Positions 1 to 8,867 are shown, counted from the first letter of the stretch. The stretch: 64,000 nt of DNA from an uncultured Opitutaceae bacterium (GCA_937902925.1 CALFNN010000013.1:62001-126000); one strand, 5' to 3'. The notes: a model not told the origin generated them from the letters alone. Made by a program: numbers and translations.

Positions 1-1527
1 GTGGTGTTTTTGTGGGTGCTGCCCGAGGACAAGCCCGGCCTGAATTTCAGCGAGGCGGAGACCGCCTTCCTGTTTCCGGCGCCGATCAGCCGGCGCGCCC
101 TGATCCACTACCGCCTCGTGAGCTCGCAGCTGGCGACGCTGCTGCAGTCGTTGTTCCTCACGCTCGTTTCCGGGCGCTGGAGCATCCTGGGCGGCAACCT
201 CCTGATCCGCGCGATCGGCTGGTGGGTGATTCTCTCGACGCTCAACCTCCACCGGACGGGCTCGGCCTTCACGCTCACGCGCTTGATCGAACGCGGGGTG
301 AGCCCCGGCCGGCGCCGCGTGGTCGTGTTCGGCGGTATCGGCCTCGTGCTTCTCATGACGGCGGCGTGGATCTGGCGCGGGTTTCAGCCGCCGCGCCCGG
401 AGGACACCGCGAATGTAGCCGCGATATTTCGCTACGGGCAGACCCTGCTCGAGGGCAGCGCGCTGGGCTGGCTCCTGCGGCCGTTCCGGCTGGTGATCGC
501 ACCGATTCTCGCCCCGGATTGGGTTTCCTTTGGCCGCGCCCTCGTCCCGGCGCTGGCGCTGATGGTCATGCACTACATCTGGGTGCTGCGCATGGAGGTG
601 TCCTTCGAGGAGGCCTCGATCGACCTCGCGCAAAAGCGTTCCGCCAAGGTCGCCGCCTGGCGCTCCGGCCAGCGCCGGATCGGCACCGCGCCGGCCAAGG
701 CGCGCCGGGGCCCGTTCGTGCTCCTCGACACCGGCCGCCCGGAAATCGCGTTCCTGTGGAAAAACCTCCTCTCGACCGCCCCCTACCTGAACCTCCGTTC
801 GCTCGCGTGGTGTGCCGCGGCGCTGGTCTTCGCCTGCAACTGGCTCGGCCGCCAACCCGAGTGGCGGGCGACCCTCCCCGCCGTCGGCATCGTCGCCGCC
901 TTCGCCGCGGGCTACATCCTGTTTCTCGGCCCGCAAATCGCCCGGCAGGACATCCGCAGCGACCTCACCAACGCCGACATCCTCAAGACCTACCCGCTGC
1001 CCGGCTGGCAGATCCTGCTGGGCGAAATGCTCGCGCCGATCGCGATCCTCAGCGGACTCCTCTGGCTGGCCGTGCTCGCGGCGGCGCTCGCCTGGCAGCC
1101 GCATCAGGCGAGCTGGCTGACCCACGGGCTCCGCGTGACGCTCGGCGTCTGCCTCGCCGTGCTCGCCCCGCCGCTCACGGCGCTGCAACTGCTCATCCCC
1201 AACGCCGCGGCCGTCATGTTTCCCGCCTGGTTTCAAGCGGTGCGCACCCGCGGGCCCGGCCTCGAGCGCATCGGCCAGCGGCTGATCTTTGTCGCCGGAC
1301 AGCTGGTCGTCATCGTGGTCGCGTTGATTCCAGCCGCCCTCGTGGCCCTCATCCCGCTCGGCGTGGCCGCGTGGCTATTCAAGGGCGCCGCCGTCGCGCT
1401 GCTCGGCGCGGTCATTGCCGCCACCGTGCTGGTGTTCGCCGCCATCGCCGCCGAGGTGTGGTTCGGCCTCTGGCTGCTTGGCGGACGGTTCGAAAAACTC
1501 GACCTGTCGTCGGAATTGCGGCCGTGA
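1..1527 (+). CDS. Putative ABC exporter membrane subunit, 5' end outside window
   Basis: Integral membrane protein of about 508 visible residues. Many hydrophobic helices are separated by a cytoplasmic stretch around residues 205-250 rich in Arg and Lys. The first base of the window is already in frame (GTG), so the gene very likely begins upstream and this is the C-terminal part. The architecture (an early TAFLFPAPISRRALI segment, about ten membrane spans, no ATPase motifs) resembles the putative ABC-exporter permease family that pairs with a separate ATPase gene, which would lie upstream. Its stop overlaps the GTG start of the next gene (GTGA), so the two are probably translationally coupled. 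The substrate is unknown. The family assignment is from recognition of the sequence style and is moderately sure. Confidence 0.65.
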   Translation: MVFLWVLPEDKPGLNFSEAETAFLFPAPISRRALIHYRLVSSQLATLLQSLFLTLVSGRWSILGGNLLIRAIGWWVILSTLNLHRTGSAFTLTRLIERGVSPGRRRVVVFGGIGLVLLMTAAWIWRGFQPPRPEDTANVAAIFRYGQTLLEGSALGWLLRPFRLVIAPILAPDWVSFGRALVPALALMVMHYIWVLRMEVSFEEASIDLAQKRSAKVAAWRSGQRRIGTAPAKARRGPFVLLDTGRPEIAFLWKNLLSTAPYLNLRSLAWCAAALVFACNWLGRQPEWRATLPAVGIVAAFAAGYILFLGPQIARQDIRSDLTNADILKTYPLPGWQILLGEMLAPIAILSGLLWLAVLAAALAWQPHQASWLTHGLRVTLGVCLAVLAPPLTALQLLIPNAAAVMFPAWFQAVRTRGPGLERIGQRLIFVAGQLVVIVVALIPAALVALIPLGVAAWLFKGAAVALLGAVIAATVLVFAAIAAEVWFGLWLLGGRFEKLDLSSELRP

Positions 1528-1895
1528 AGTTTTCCCGCCTCGCCGCCATCGCCGCCGATGCCGTCGGCGCCGCCCAGCGCCAGCTGCCGCCCGAACTCCG
1601 GCCACACGCCCGCGGCGTGCCGGTGCACTACGAAAGGGCGCCCGCGGCCGACGTGCTCGCCGACGGCTTCGAGCCCGACATCCTCGGTCTCTTCACCGGT
1701 TGCCCGCATGGCGAGGAACTCGCGGTCGACAGCCCGGCCCCGCCCCAAATCCTCCTTTACCTGGAGAGCCTCTGGGACTTCGCCGGGGAGGACGTGGAAG
1801 CGTTTCGCGAGGAAGTGCGCCTCACTTATTTGCACGAGCTTGGGCATTATTTTGGCTGGGACGAGGACGACCTGACCGCTCGCGGGCTCGACTAG
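1524..1895 (+). CDS. Metallopeptidase family protein (zincin-like, HExxH)
   Basis: Small 123-residue protein with the zinc-binding motif HELGH near the C-terminus, followed by FGWDEDDL. This is the signature of the small bacterial zincin-like family (DUF1025/Zincin_1). No signal peptide or membrane span is visible, so it is probably cytoplasmic. The GTG start at 1524 overlaps the stop of the preceding exporter gene. This start gives a length typical of the family (about 120 residues); the longer open frame upstream is only a shadow of the exporter gene. The family's physiological substrates are not established. Identification is sure, function is not. Confidence 0.85.
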   Translation: MKFSRLAAIAADAVGAAQRQLPPELRPHARGVPVHYERAPAADVLADGFEPDILGLFTGCPHGEELAVDSPAPPQILLYLESLWDFAGEDVEAFREEVRLTYLHELGHYFGWDEDDLTARGLD

Positions 1896-2034
1896 CCGCA
1901 GCCAGCCTCGCGGCACTTTGGGGCGATTTGGCAGTCTGGACCTTGGGTTCCGCCCCACCGGCGGGCTCACTCCGCGCTTTCCAAGTCTCCCGTGCCGTGC
2001 ATACACTCCCTCCGATTCAGCCTTTTTCATCGCT

Positions 2035-2712
2035 ATGAAGAGATTTTTGATCCTGTCCATCGTCGCGCTCTTCGGCGCCGCCATCGTGCGCGCCGAGGCC
2101 GCGCGCGCTGACTTGGTAAGCCAGGTCGAAACCTGCGAGGCAATTCTCCAGGAATTTCAAAGCCGCCCCGACACCGCCGTGCCCGCCGTGGTGCTGCAGC
2201 ACGCCAAGGCGATCATCATCACCAACCAGTTCAAGGCGGGGTTCCTCCTCGGCGTGAAGGCCGGCTACGGCGTCATCATGGTGAAGAAACCCAACGGCCG
2301 CTGGAGCCTCCCCGTCCTCCTCAACGCCGGCGAGGCCAGCCTCGGCCTGCAGGCCGGCGCGACCTCCGTCGAGACCATCGACATCATCAACGACGAGCAG
2401 ACCCCGCGCCTCCTGTTCAAGCACCGCTTCAGCATCGGCGTCGACGCCAAGGCCATCGCCGGCCCGAAGGCCGCCGAGGCCGAGCGCTACGGCTCCGACA
2501 TCTTCAAGACCCCCATCCTCACTTATCAAAAAGTGGCCGGCCTCTACGCCGGGGCGACCGTCAAGGCCGGGCAGGTTTCGCGCAACGACAGCGCCAACGC
2601 CACCCTCTACAACACGCGCTACACGATGCCCGAGCTGCTCTACAGCGACTTCGTCCAGCCCGTCGACGAGGTGAAGCCGCTGATGAACCTGATGCAGCGG
2701 CTCTCGCCCTGA
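2035..2712 (+). CDS. Secreted SYLF (YSC84-like) lipid-binding domain protein
   Basis: A 225-residue protein with a Sec signal peptide (about residues 1-20, ending near IVRAEAARA), followed by a SYLF domain over most of the remainder. The region AKAIIITNQFKAGFLLGVKAGYGVI and the later VDAKAIAGP and AGLYAGATV segments are typical of this fold. Known relatives bind phosphoinositides in eukaryotes; the bacterial secreted versions have no firmly known role but are probably periplasmic or envelope-associated. ATG 2035 was chosen because it places the signal peptide at the N-terminus. The gene stands alone and is followed by a GC-rich stem-loop. Confidence 0.85.
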   Translation: MKRFLILSIVALFGAAIVRAEAARADLVSQVETCEAILQEFQSRPDTAVPAVVLQHAKAIIITNQFKAGFLLGVKAGYGVIMVKKPNGRWSLPVLLNAGEASLGLQAGATSVETIDIINDEQTPRLLFKHRFSIGVDAKAIAGPKAAEAERYGSDIFKTPILTYQKVAGLYAGATVKAGQVSRNDSANATLYNTRYTMPELLYSDFVQPVDEVKPLMNLMQRLSP

Positions 2713-2743
2713 GCGCGCCGCGCCGCCGCGCCGCGGCATCTGC

Positions 2744-2760
2744 AGGGCGGGGATCGCCCT
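2744..2760 (+). terminator. Stem-loop after the SYLF gene
   Basis: AGGGCG, a 5-base loop GGGAT and CGCCCT form a perfect 6-bp stem 32 bases after the SYLF stop codon. There is no T-tract, so it may be a weak terminator or a copy of a dispersed palindromic repeat. Confidence 0.35.
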
Positions 2761-2863
2761 ACGGCTTGAAGCCTGGAATTCACGGACGCCCTTGTGGCGA
2801 GGTTAATCCCGCGTCCCAGTCTCGGGTTCTCCGCTCGTCTTGCGTCGTATTTTCCAAGTCACC

Positions 2864-3292
2864 ATGTCCTCCAATTCGATTCTCGGCGGCGGCGGTTTCC
2901 ACCACGTCTGCCTCAAGACCCGCGACTGGGACCGCACCATGCGGTTTTACCAGGAAACGCTCGGCTGCACCGTGAAGATCGCCTGGAACTTCCGCGACAC
3001 CGGCCGCCGCGCCACGATGCTGGACACCGGCGACGGCAACTACGTCGAGGTCTTCGAGGACCCCGATTACATCCCGGCTCCCAACGGTGCCATCACCCAT
3101 TTTGCGCTGCGCACCACGCGACTCGATGATGTCGCCGCGCGCGTCCGCGCCGCCGGCGCGAAAATCACGATGGAGCCGAAGGACGTCACGCTCGCGGCGA
3201 CCAACGGCCCCGGCCCGGTTCCGATCCGCATCTTCTTCTGCGAGGGGCCCGGCGGCGAGCTGATCGAGTTTTTCCAAAACGCGCTCACGTGA
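2864..3292 (+). CDS. VOC-family (glyoxalase-like) protein
   Basis: 142 residues with a single vicinal-oxygen-chelate fold. The FHHVCLKTRDWDRTMRFYQETLGC opening gives the first metal-ligand histidine pair, and IRIFFCEGPGGELIEFFQ gives the C-terminal glutamate ligand. Such proteins are metal-dependent lyases, dioxygenases or binding proteins. A small-molecule lyase or isomerase is plausible but the substrate cannot be read. ATG 2864 follows the non-coding leader and gives the usual family length. No operon partner is visible. Confidence 0.85.
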   Translation: MSSNSILGGGGFHHVCLKTRDWDRTMRFYQETLGCTVKIAWNFRDTGRRATMLDTGDGNYVEVFEDPDYIPAPNGAITHFALRTTRLDDVAARVRAAGAKITMEPKDVTLAATNGPGPVPIRIFFCEGPGGELIEFFQNALT

Positions 3293-3341
3293 ATCACCCC
3301 GCAACCTCACCCCACCGCGGCCCACGCCCGGCGAAGAGGTT

Positions 3342-3358
3342 GTCAACTATTAGTTGAC
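3342..3358. repeat. 17-bp perfect palindrome GTCAACTA-T-TAGTTGAC
   Basis: Two perfect 8-bp arms around a single central T lie in the space between the convergent VOC and pncC genes. Related palindromes occur at 7398-7420 and 61126-61142. AT-rich and without a T-tract, it looks more like a protein-binding site than a terminator, yet no promoter-proximal gene flanks it. Confidence 0.6.
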
Positions 3359-3388
3359 GTCGCACGCCGACCGCCGCCGCCGCTATTT

Positions 3389-3880
3389 TCACCGCTCGCG
3401 CAGGAACGCCACCAGCTCCGCCAGCGCCGCCGCCGCGACGATCGCCTGCACCTCGGTGCGCAGCTCGCCGGGGCATTCCACCCGCCCGTGCCGCAGCCGA
3501 TAGCTTCCGCCCGACCGTCGCGCCGCGACGGCCCACCAGGCAAACGCCGCCGCCACGCCGTCCGCCGGCGATGGCTCCGCGTAACCCGTGGTCGCCACGC
3601 CCACGTCGCTGCCGAACAATTCGCATACGCCGCGCGCCATCTCCTCCGCGACGACGGCCGACACGCAGTTCACCTTCTTCGCCGCCGCCCGGTTCACGCC
3701 GAGGTGCCGCACCTTTTCGTCGAGCGAATAGGCCGTGATGCCGCCGAGAAAATATTTCGACGCCCCCGGCACCGCCGCCACCCGCGCCTGCACGTGCCCC
3801 GCGGTGAGGCTCTCCGCCACCGCGAGCGTGCGGCGCGGTCTGGCCGACAGCAGCGTTTTCAGTTCCGCCGCGGCGCTCAT
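3389..3880 (-). CDS. pncC: CinA C-terminal family / nicotinamide-nucleotide amidohydrolase
   Basis: 163-residue stand-alone CinA C-terminal domain. The AESLTAGHVQARVAAVPGAS motif and YSLDEKVRHLGV are the conserved blocks of this family, whose characterised members (PncC) deamidate nicotinamide mononucleotide in pyridine-nucleotide salvage. Its length matches the single-domain type rather than the two-domain competence protein CinA. The start codon overlaps the stop of the upstream exonuclease III gene (ATGA), implying one transcript. Catalytic activity is inferred from family membership. Confidence 0.85.
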   Translation of the reverse strand: MSAAAELKTLLSARPRRTLAVAESLTAGHVQARVAAVPGASKYFLGGITAYSLDEKVRHLGVNRAAAKKVNCVSAVVAEEMARGVCELFGSDVGVATTGYAEPSPADGVAAAFAWWAVAARRSGGSYRLRHGRVECPGELRTEVQAIVAAAALAELVAFLRER

Positions 3881-4638
3881 TTGAGCTCCAGCCCCACGGG
3901 GCAGTGGTCGCTGCCCATGACCTCGGGCGAAATCCACGCGCGCTTCAGCGCCGGTTTCAGCGCGGCGCTCGCCACGAAATAATCGACGCGCCACCCGATG
4001 TTCCGCGCGCGGCAGTTCATCATCTGGCTCCACCACGTGTAGTGACCGGGCCCTCGCTCGAACTCGCGGAACGTGTCGACGAAGCCCTTCGCGAGCAGCG
4101 CCGAAAAATTCGCCCGCTCCTCGTCGGTGAAGCCCGCGTTGCGCCGGTTCGTCTTCGGGTTCGTGAGGTCGATCTCGGTGTGGGCGACATTGAGGTCGCC
4201 GCAGAACACGACCGGCTTGCCCTTCTTCTCGAGTTTCTTGAGGAACGCGAGAAACGCCGGATCCCATTCCTTCGTGCGGTAGTCGAGGCGCGTGAGCCCG
4301 CGCTGCGAGTTCGGCTGGTAGACATTCACCAGGAAAAAGTCCGGAAACTCCGCCGTGATCACGCGCCCCTCGTCGTCATGACCGGGCAGCCCGATGCCCA
4401 GCGTCACATTTTCCGGCGTCTTCCGCGTGAAAATCACCGTGCCGGAATAACCCTTCTTCACCGCCGAATTCCAGTGCGCCGCGTAGCCCGTGACCCAGGC
4501 GACGTGCTGGACGTCGCCGGGATGGGCCTTCGTCTCCTGCAGGCAGATGACATCCGCGTCCACCGCCTGCATGTAATCCATAAAGCCCTTCTTCAGCGCG
4601 GCGCGGACGCCGTTGACGTTCCAGGAAACGAGTTTCAT
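3877..4638 (-). CDS. xth: Exodeoxyribonuclease III
   Basis: 253-residue AP endonuclease and 3'-5' exonuclease of base-excision repair. It carries the conserved blocks of the exonuclease-endonuclease-phosphatase fold: KLVSWNVNGVRA at the N-terminus, CLQETKA (metal-binding Glu), FCGDLNVAHTEIDL in the middle, and the C-terminal GSDHCPVGLEL containing the catalytic Asp-His. The length is normal for the family. It is cotranscribed with pncC through a 4-base overlap. Confidence 0.95.
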   Translation of the reverse strand: MKLVSWNVNGVRAALKKGFMDYMQAVDADVICLQETKAHPGDVQHVAWVTGYAAHWNSAVKKGYSGTVIFTRKTPENVTLGIGLPGHDDEGRVITAEFPDFFLVNVYQPNSQRGLTRLDYRTKEWDPAFLAFLKKLEKKGKPVVFCGDLNVAHTEIDLTNPKTNRRNAGFTDEERANFSALLAKGFVDTFREFERGPGHYTWWSQMMNCRARNIGWRVDYFVASAALKPALKRAWISPEVMGSDHCPVGLELK

Positions 4639-4696
4639 GCGCGCCCGTTCAACGCGGGCGCGCCGCCGGGCGCAAACCGTTTCGCGCGCCGTGCCG

Positions 4697-5122
4697 TCAA
4701 TGCCACGCGCCGAGGATCGCGCCTTGCAAGGCGTAGAGCACCGCCTCGTGCCCCGCGTTGATGAGCTGCAGCTTCAGCGAACGCTTCTCGTAAACGGCGC
4801 CGTTGAGCATGCGCATCACGGGCCCGACCAGCCCGACAAACAATCCGAACGCCGCCCCGTGCTTCCAGTTCGGCGCCCCGTGCGCCGCGATCAGCGCCGC
4901 CAGCCCGAACGTGCTGAGCAGGGTGTAGACGAAGCCCTTGACGAGATAGCCGGCCATGCCGCCCTTCGCCTGCTCGTTCTTCATCATCTCGTCGGTGATC
5001 TTCATTTCCACTCTCCACGCCTTGCCGAACAGCAGGGAATACCAAACGGCGCCGAGCATGAAACCGGCGAGCGTCACGACGAGGACATGGACATAGTTCA
5101 GATGAAGGATGACATCTTTCAT
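4697..5122 (-). CDS. DUF1761 family membrane protein
   Basis: 141 residues with four predicted hydrophobic helices. The sequence NYVHVLVVTLAGFMLGAVWYSLLFGKAWR at the N-terminus and a central MMKNEQAKGGMAGYLVKGFVYTLL are typical of DUF1761, a family of small inner-membrane proteins of unknown function found in many bacteria. It is monocistronic as far as can be seen, with a divergent neighbour across a 310-bp gap. Confidence 0.8.
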   Translation of the reverse strand: MKDVILHLNYVHVLVVTLAGFMLGAVWYSLLFGKAWRVEMKITDEMMKNEQAKGGMAGYLVKGFVYTLLSTFGLAALIAAHGAPNWKHGAAFGLFVGLVGPVMRMLNGAVYEKRSLKLQLINAGHEAVLYALQGAILGAWH

Positions 5123-5432
5123 GGGGGTATGGGGGTTGAACTGTCGAACTGGACTGCGGGGGCGCCGGTCGTCGGCGCCACCGACCGGTCGATTCTGGCG
5201 GTCGCCCCGGAAAAACGAAGCCCGATGTTCGCAATCCGCCTGCGAAGCCGCGCTCCGCCGTCAACCGGCGGCATCGCCCTTCTCGCACCGGGCGATGCCA
5301 CCTTGAACCCAACCCTGGCCGGCCTGCCCGCCGCAGGCCTGCGGTGGTGGATGACACAGGCTGACGCACCGCGCGATTGCCCTGTGCTTCCGCCTTTCAA
5401 CTTTCGTCATTCAACCTTCAACTATCCCGCAC
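5123..5432. other. 310-bp divergent intergenic region
   Basis: This lies between the DUF1761 gene (minus) and the PLP enzyme gene (plus) and must hold both promoters. It contains GC-rich dyads such as GGCGCC repeats and the GCCTGC...GCAGGC pair around 5322-5342, then a CT-rich stretch of CTTTCAACTTTC-like words just before 5433. I see no conserved riboswitch core, no RNA gene and no convincing open frame. Confidence 0.5.
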
Positions 5433-6941
5433 GTGTCCTCCTTCGTTCATCTCCCCCTCGGCCAGCGCATCCCGGCGAGCCCCCACGCGGTCTCGTGCAG
5501 CCTGCCCGCCATGCGCGACGTGCGCGGCTACGAGGAAAGGGATCCCGCGACCATGCAGGCCGTCGCCTCCGGCTATCCGCGCTTCATCGTCCACCCGTTC
5601 GCGCGCGACCTCGCGCAGCATTTCGTCGCCACGACGCCCGCGCTCGCCGGCCGCACCCTCTGGCTCACGTCGTCGGAAAACATGGCCCACGCGCTCGCCG
5701 CCCATCTCGGAGGCGGAGCCGCCGGCGCGGCGGCCTTTGCGCGCGACGGCATCCACGGCGTCTCCCACCCGACCACACCCGACCTCGTCGCGCGGGCGAA
5801 AACTTTCCTTCAGAATCTCGGCGGTTTCCTCTCGTCGCGCGAAGCCGAGGACCAGCTCGTCCGCCTCGGCCGGTTGAAAGCGGCCCATGCCGAGGAAACA
5901 TTTCCTGGCGACTCGGCCGCCGAGGTGCGCCGTCACCTCCGCCGCGCCCTGCCCGGCGCCACCGACGCCGACCTCGTCCTCGCGAACTGCGGCATGAGCG
6001 CGATCTACGGCGCCTTCCGCGCCGTCGCCGATTTGCAGGCAGCCCGCGGCCGCACCCTCTGGCTCCAGCTCGGCTGGCTCTACCTCGACACCATCGCGAT
6101 CCTGAAAAAATTCACCGCGACGCCCGCCGACTACGTCTACGTGCGGGACGTGCTCGACCGCGACGGCCTCGAGCGGATTTTCCGCCAGCACGGCCACCGC
6201 ATCGCCGGCGTCTTTGCCGAGCTGCCGACCAATCCCCTCATCCAGACGCCCGACCTCGCCGCGCTTGCCGCGCTCTGCCGGCAGCACGGCGCCCGGCTGT
6301 TGCTCGATCCCTCGGTGGTGTCGGTCTTCAATCTCGATGCGCTCCCGCCCGCCGACGTCGTCGTTTGCAGTCTCACGAAATATGCGGCGAGCGAAGGCGA
6401 CCTCACCGCCGGTGTCGCCGCCGTCAACCCCGCCGGCCCCGACGCCGCCGAACTCCGTCGCCGCATTCCGGCGCACGTCGAGCCGCTCTACGCCCGCGAC
6501 CTCGCCCGCCTCGCCGCGCAGATCGGCCGCACCGGGTCCGTGCTCGCGCAGATTCACGCCAACACGCCGCTGGTCGCCGCGTTTCTCGAAACGCACCCCG
6601 CGGTGAAGGACGTCTATTGGGCGCTGCAACCCGCCTCGCGCGACAACTACCGCCGCATCGCCCGCGCGCCCGACGCCAGCGGTGGCATGATCACCTTTAC
6701 GCTGCGCGGCGACCTCGAGCCGTTCTACAACCGCCTGCGCCTGCCAAAAGGCCCGAGCTTCGGCATGAAGACCACGCTGATCTGTCCGTTCATGTATCTG
6801 GCGCACTACGATCTCGTGACCACCCCCGCCGGCCTCGCGGAGCTGGCTGCGAGCAAGTTGGATCCCGACCTTCTCCGCCTCTGCGTCGGCATCGAACCCG
6901 CCGCCGAAATCATCGCCGCCCTCGCCGAGGCGCTGGGATAA
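5433..6941 (+). CDS. Cys/Met-metabolism PLP-dependent enzyme, probably cystathionine gamma-synthase type
   Basis: 502-residue fold-type I PLP enzyme. The cofactor lysine is K316 in VCSLTKYAASEGDLTAG, preceded by DPSVVSVFNLD (PLP-ring Asp) and by NCGMSAIYGAF (phosphate-binding region). Transsulfuration enzymes usually have about 400 residues. The extra 100 or so N-terminal residues, with HPFARDLAQHF and SSENMAHALAAHL, resemble the long fungal (STR2-like) cystathionine gamma-synthases. The likely reaction joins an activated homoserine to cysteine, using product of the metX gene at 48239, but the exact substrate is inference. The start is GTG 5433; no closer ATG is in frame. Confidence 0.8.
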   Translation: MSSFVHLPLGQRIPASPHAVSCSLPAMRDVRGYEERDPATMQAVASGYPRFIVHPFARDLAQHFVATTPALAGRTLWLTSSENMAHALAAHLGGGAAGAAAFARDGIHGVSHPTTPDLVARAKTFLQNLGGFLSSREAEDQLVRLGRLKAAHAEETFPGDSAAEVRRHLRRALPGATDADLVLANCGMSAIYGAFRAVADLQAARGRTLWLQLGWLYLDTIAILKKFTATPADYVYVRDVLDRDGLERIFRQHGHRIAGVFAELPTNPLIQTPDLAALAALCRQHGARLLLDPSVVSVFNLDALPPADVVVCSLTKYAASEGDLTAGVAAVNPAGPDAAELRRRIPAHVEPLYARDLARLAAQIGRTGSVLAQIHANTPLVAAFLETHPAVKDVYWALQPASRDNYRRIARAPDASGGMITFTLRGDLEPFYNRLRLPKGPSFGMKTTLICPFMYLAHYDLVTTPAGLAELAASKLDPDLLRLCVGIEPAAEIIAALAEALG

Positions 6942-7054
6942 AACTGCCTCGCGACGAGGCCGAAGGAACCTGCGCAATTCCCTTTCCCCGTTTCCGCGCC
7001 GTGTCGCGCCGCCGCCCTCGGACCCTTCGATTCCTTCGCGCGACCACCCCCGTC

Positions 7055-7324
7055 ATGGATCCTTCCTGCACGCTCCCCATCAAGGCCATTCCCAACGCCC
7101 CGCACAGCGAGGTCATCGGCTGGCTCGGCGAGGCGTTGAAAATAAAAATCCACGCCCCCGCCCTCGACGGCCGCGCCAATGACGCGCTGTGCGAATTCCT
7201 CGCGGCCGAGCTCGGCCTCCCGCGGCGCGCCGTCGCCCTCGCCCACGGCGACAAGTCCCGCCGGAAACTCGTCCGCATCTCCGGCCTCACCCTCGCCGAC
7301 GTGCGTTCCCGGCTCCGCCTCTGA
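7055..7324 (+). CDS. DUF167 (YggU-like) family protein
   Basis: 89-residue small protein with the conserved PNAPHSEVIGWLGEALKIKIHAPALDGRANDALCEFLAAELG core, in which the GRAN motif and the KSRRKLVRI segment identify DUF167. The function is unknown; members are widespread cytoplasmic alpha/beta proteins. ATG 7055 starts 113 bases after the PLP enzyme gene, so it could be on the same transcript. The long in-frame extension upstream is only a shadow. Confidence 0.85.
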   Translation: MDPSCTLPIKAIPNAPHSEVIGWLGEALKIKIHAPALDGRANDALCEFLAAELGLPRRAVALAHGDKSRRKLVRISGLTLADVRSRLRL

Positions 7325-7397
7325 TGTCCGCCCCGAGAAAGTGTGCCCTCTGCGACAGGCCGGAGGCCTCCCTGACCGAAAACCGGCGGAATCGTCG

Positions 7398-7420
7398 TTT
7401 GTAAACTAATAGTTTACAAA
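7398..7420. repeat. 23-bp perfect palindrome with arms TTTGTAAACTA and TAGTTTACAAA
   Basis: Eleven-base arms pair perfectly around a central A at 7409. It lies between the convergent DUF167 and MATE genes and shares the GT-A-ACTA/TAGT-T-AC core with the sites at 3342 and 61126. It may be a regulator-binding site or a small dispersed element; it has no T-tract typical of intrinsic terminators. Confidence 0.6.
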
Positions 7421-7432
7421 CTCCTCCACCGC

Positions 7433-8755
7433 TCAGCGGGTCAGCCGGGCGAAGCGGGCGGCGAGGAAGATCGCGGCGAATGCCAGGCCGGTCGCGATCC
7501 CGCTCCAGACGCCCACCGCGCCGAAGCCGCGGTGCACGCCGAGAAAATAGCCGAGCGGCAGCGCGACCACCCAGTAGGCCAGGAACGTGATCAGCGCGGG
7601 CACCTTCACGTCGGTGATGCCACGCAGCGATGCCGCCCCGATGACCTGCCCGCCGTCGAAGAGCTGGAACAGCGCCGCCACCCCGAGCAGCTGCGCCGCC
7701 AGCGCGACCACCGTCGCATCGCGCACGAACCGCGCCGCGATGGGCGCGCCGAAGCAAAAAAACATCACCCCGAACGTGGCGGTCATCAGGGCGCCGAGCC
7801 CCATCGAACCGAACGCAATCGGCCGCCGCCGCGCCAGTTCGCCGGCGCCGACGGCCCGGCTCACCCGCATGCTGGTCGCCATGGAAAGCCCGAGGGGAAA
7901 CATGAACGAGAGCGACGCGCAGGTGATCGCGATCTGGTGCGCCGCCAGCGGCACCGCGCCCAGCCAGCCGACCATGACCGTGGAAGTGGCGAAGGCCGAG
8001 CTCTCGAACAGCAGCATGCCCGACGCGGGCAAACCGATGTGCAGCATCTCGCGAAACCGCGCGCGCGAATAATTTCCAAACCAGCGCGCCGGCCAGGCGG
8101 CGCGAATCGCCGGGTCGCGCCGCAGCCATGCGAAAATCACCACCGCGCCCAGCGTCCGCGACAGCAGCGTCGAAAGCCCGGCGCCGGTCAGCCCCAGCGC
8201 GGGCGCACCCAGGTGGCCGTAGATCAGCACCCAGTTGAGCGCCGCGTTGAGCCCGACTCCGCCGAGCATGATCAGCATCGGCACCCACGGGTGCCCCATG
8301 GCCTCGGAAAACTGCCGCAGCACGAGATAGATGAACACCGGCACGAGCGACGCCGCGATGAGGAGGAAGAACGGCGTGACCAACGCGAGCACCTCGGGCG
8401 CCTGCCCGAATCTGCCCAGTTGGGTGGCGAGCAGCCCCAACCCGAGGGTCTCGAGCAAACCCCAGGCCAGCGCGAGCGCGACCCCATGCCGCAGATACTC
8501 CGCACACTCCGCCGGCTGGTTCGCGCCGCGGGCACGCGACGCGAGAATCGACACCGGCAGCAACAGCCCGATGCCCAGCACGTAGAACACGGCAAAGACG
8601 TTCCCACCGAAGGACGACGCTGCCAGCGGGACCGTGCCCGCCCGCCCGATCATCAGGCTGTCGGTCACGCCCATGAGCATCTGGCTCACCTGGCCGACGA
8701 TGATCGGCAGGGCGAGCGCGAGCGTCGGGCGGATTTCGCGAAGGTAGCGCTGCAT
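7433..8755 (-). CDS. MATE-family efflux transporter
   Basis: 440-residue inner-membrane protein with twelve predicted helices in two related halves. The N-terminal LALPIIVGQVSQMLMGVTDSLMIGRAG is the classic MATE opening (Q-x-S-x-M-x3-D), and the second half contains GLPASGMLLFESSAFATSTVMVGWLG. These transporters exchange sodium ions or protons for cationic drugs and metabolites. ATG 8755 was chosen because translation upstream is not membrane-like. It is divergent from an EamA transporter, with a TCGCGG-C-CCGCGA palindrome in the shared promoter region. Confidence 0.92.
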   Translation of the reverse strand: MQRYLREIRPTLALALPIIVGQVSQMLMGVTDSLMIGRAGTVPLAASSFGGNVFAVFYVLGIGLLLPVSILASRARGANQPAECAEYLRHGVALALAWGLLETLGLGLLATQLGRFGQAPEVLALVTPFFLLIAASLVPVFIYLVLRQFSEAMGHPWVPMLIMLGGVGLNAALNWVLIYGHLGAPALGLTGAGLSTLLSRTLGAVVIFAWLRRDPAIRAAWPARWFGNYSRARFREMLHIGLPASGMLLFESSAFATSTVMVGWLGAVPLAAHQIAITCASLSFMFPLGLSMATSMRVSRAVGAGELARRRPIAFGSMGLGALMTATFGVMFFCFGAPIAARFVRDATVVALAAQLLGVAALFQLFDGGQVIGAASLRGITDVKVPALITFLAYWVVALPLGYFLGVHRGFGAVGVWSGIATGLAFAAIFLAARFARLTR

Positions 8756-8803
8756 GGCTGGACCCGGGAGCGTCGCGGCGAACCGCCCGAAAGACACGCC
8801 AAC

Positions 8804-8826
8804 TTTTCTCGCGGCCCGCGAAAAAT
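8804..8826. promoter_or_regulatory. Palindrome in the MATE/EamA divergent promoter
   Basis: TCGCGG (8809-8814), a central C and CCGCGA (8816-8821) form a perfect 6-bp dyad, flanked by TTTT on the left and AAAA on the right that nearly extend it. Its place between two divergent transporter genes suggests an operator. No regulator gene is adjacent. Confidence 0.35.
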
Positions 8827-8867
8827 CGTTTCGTGTTTTCCCGTGCAATCGTGGTTTCTCGCCGACG

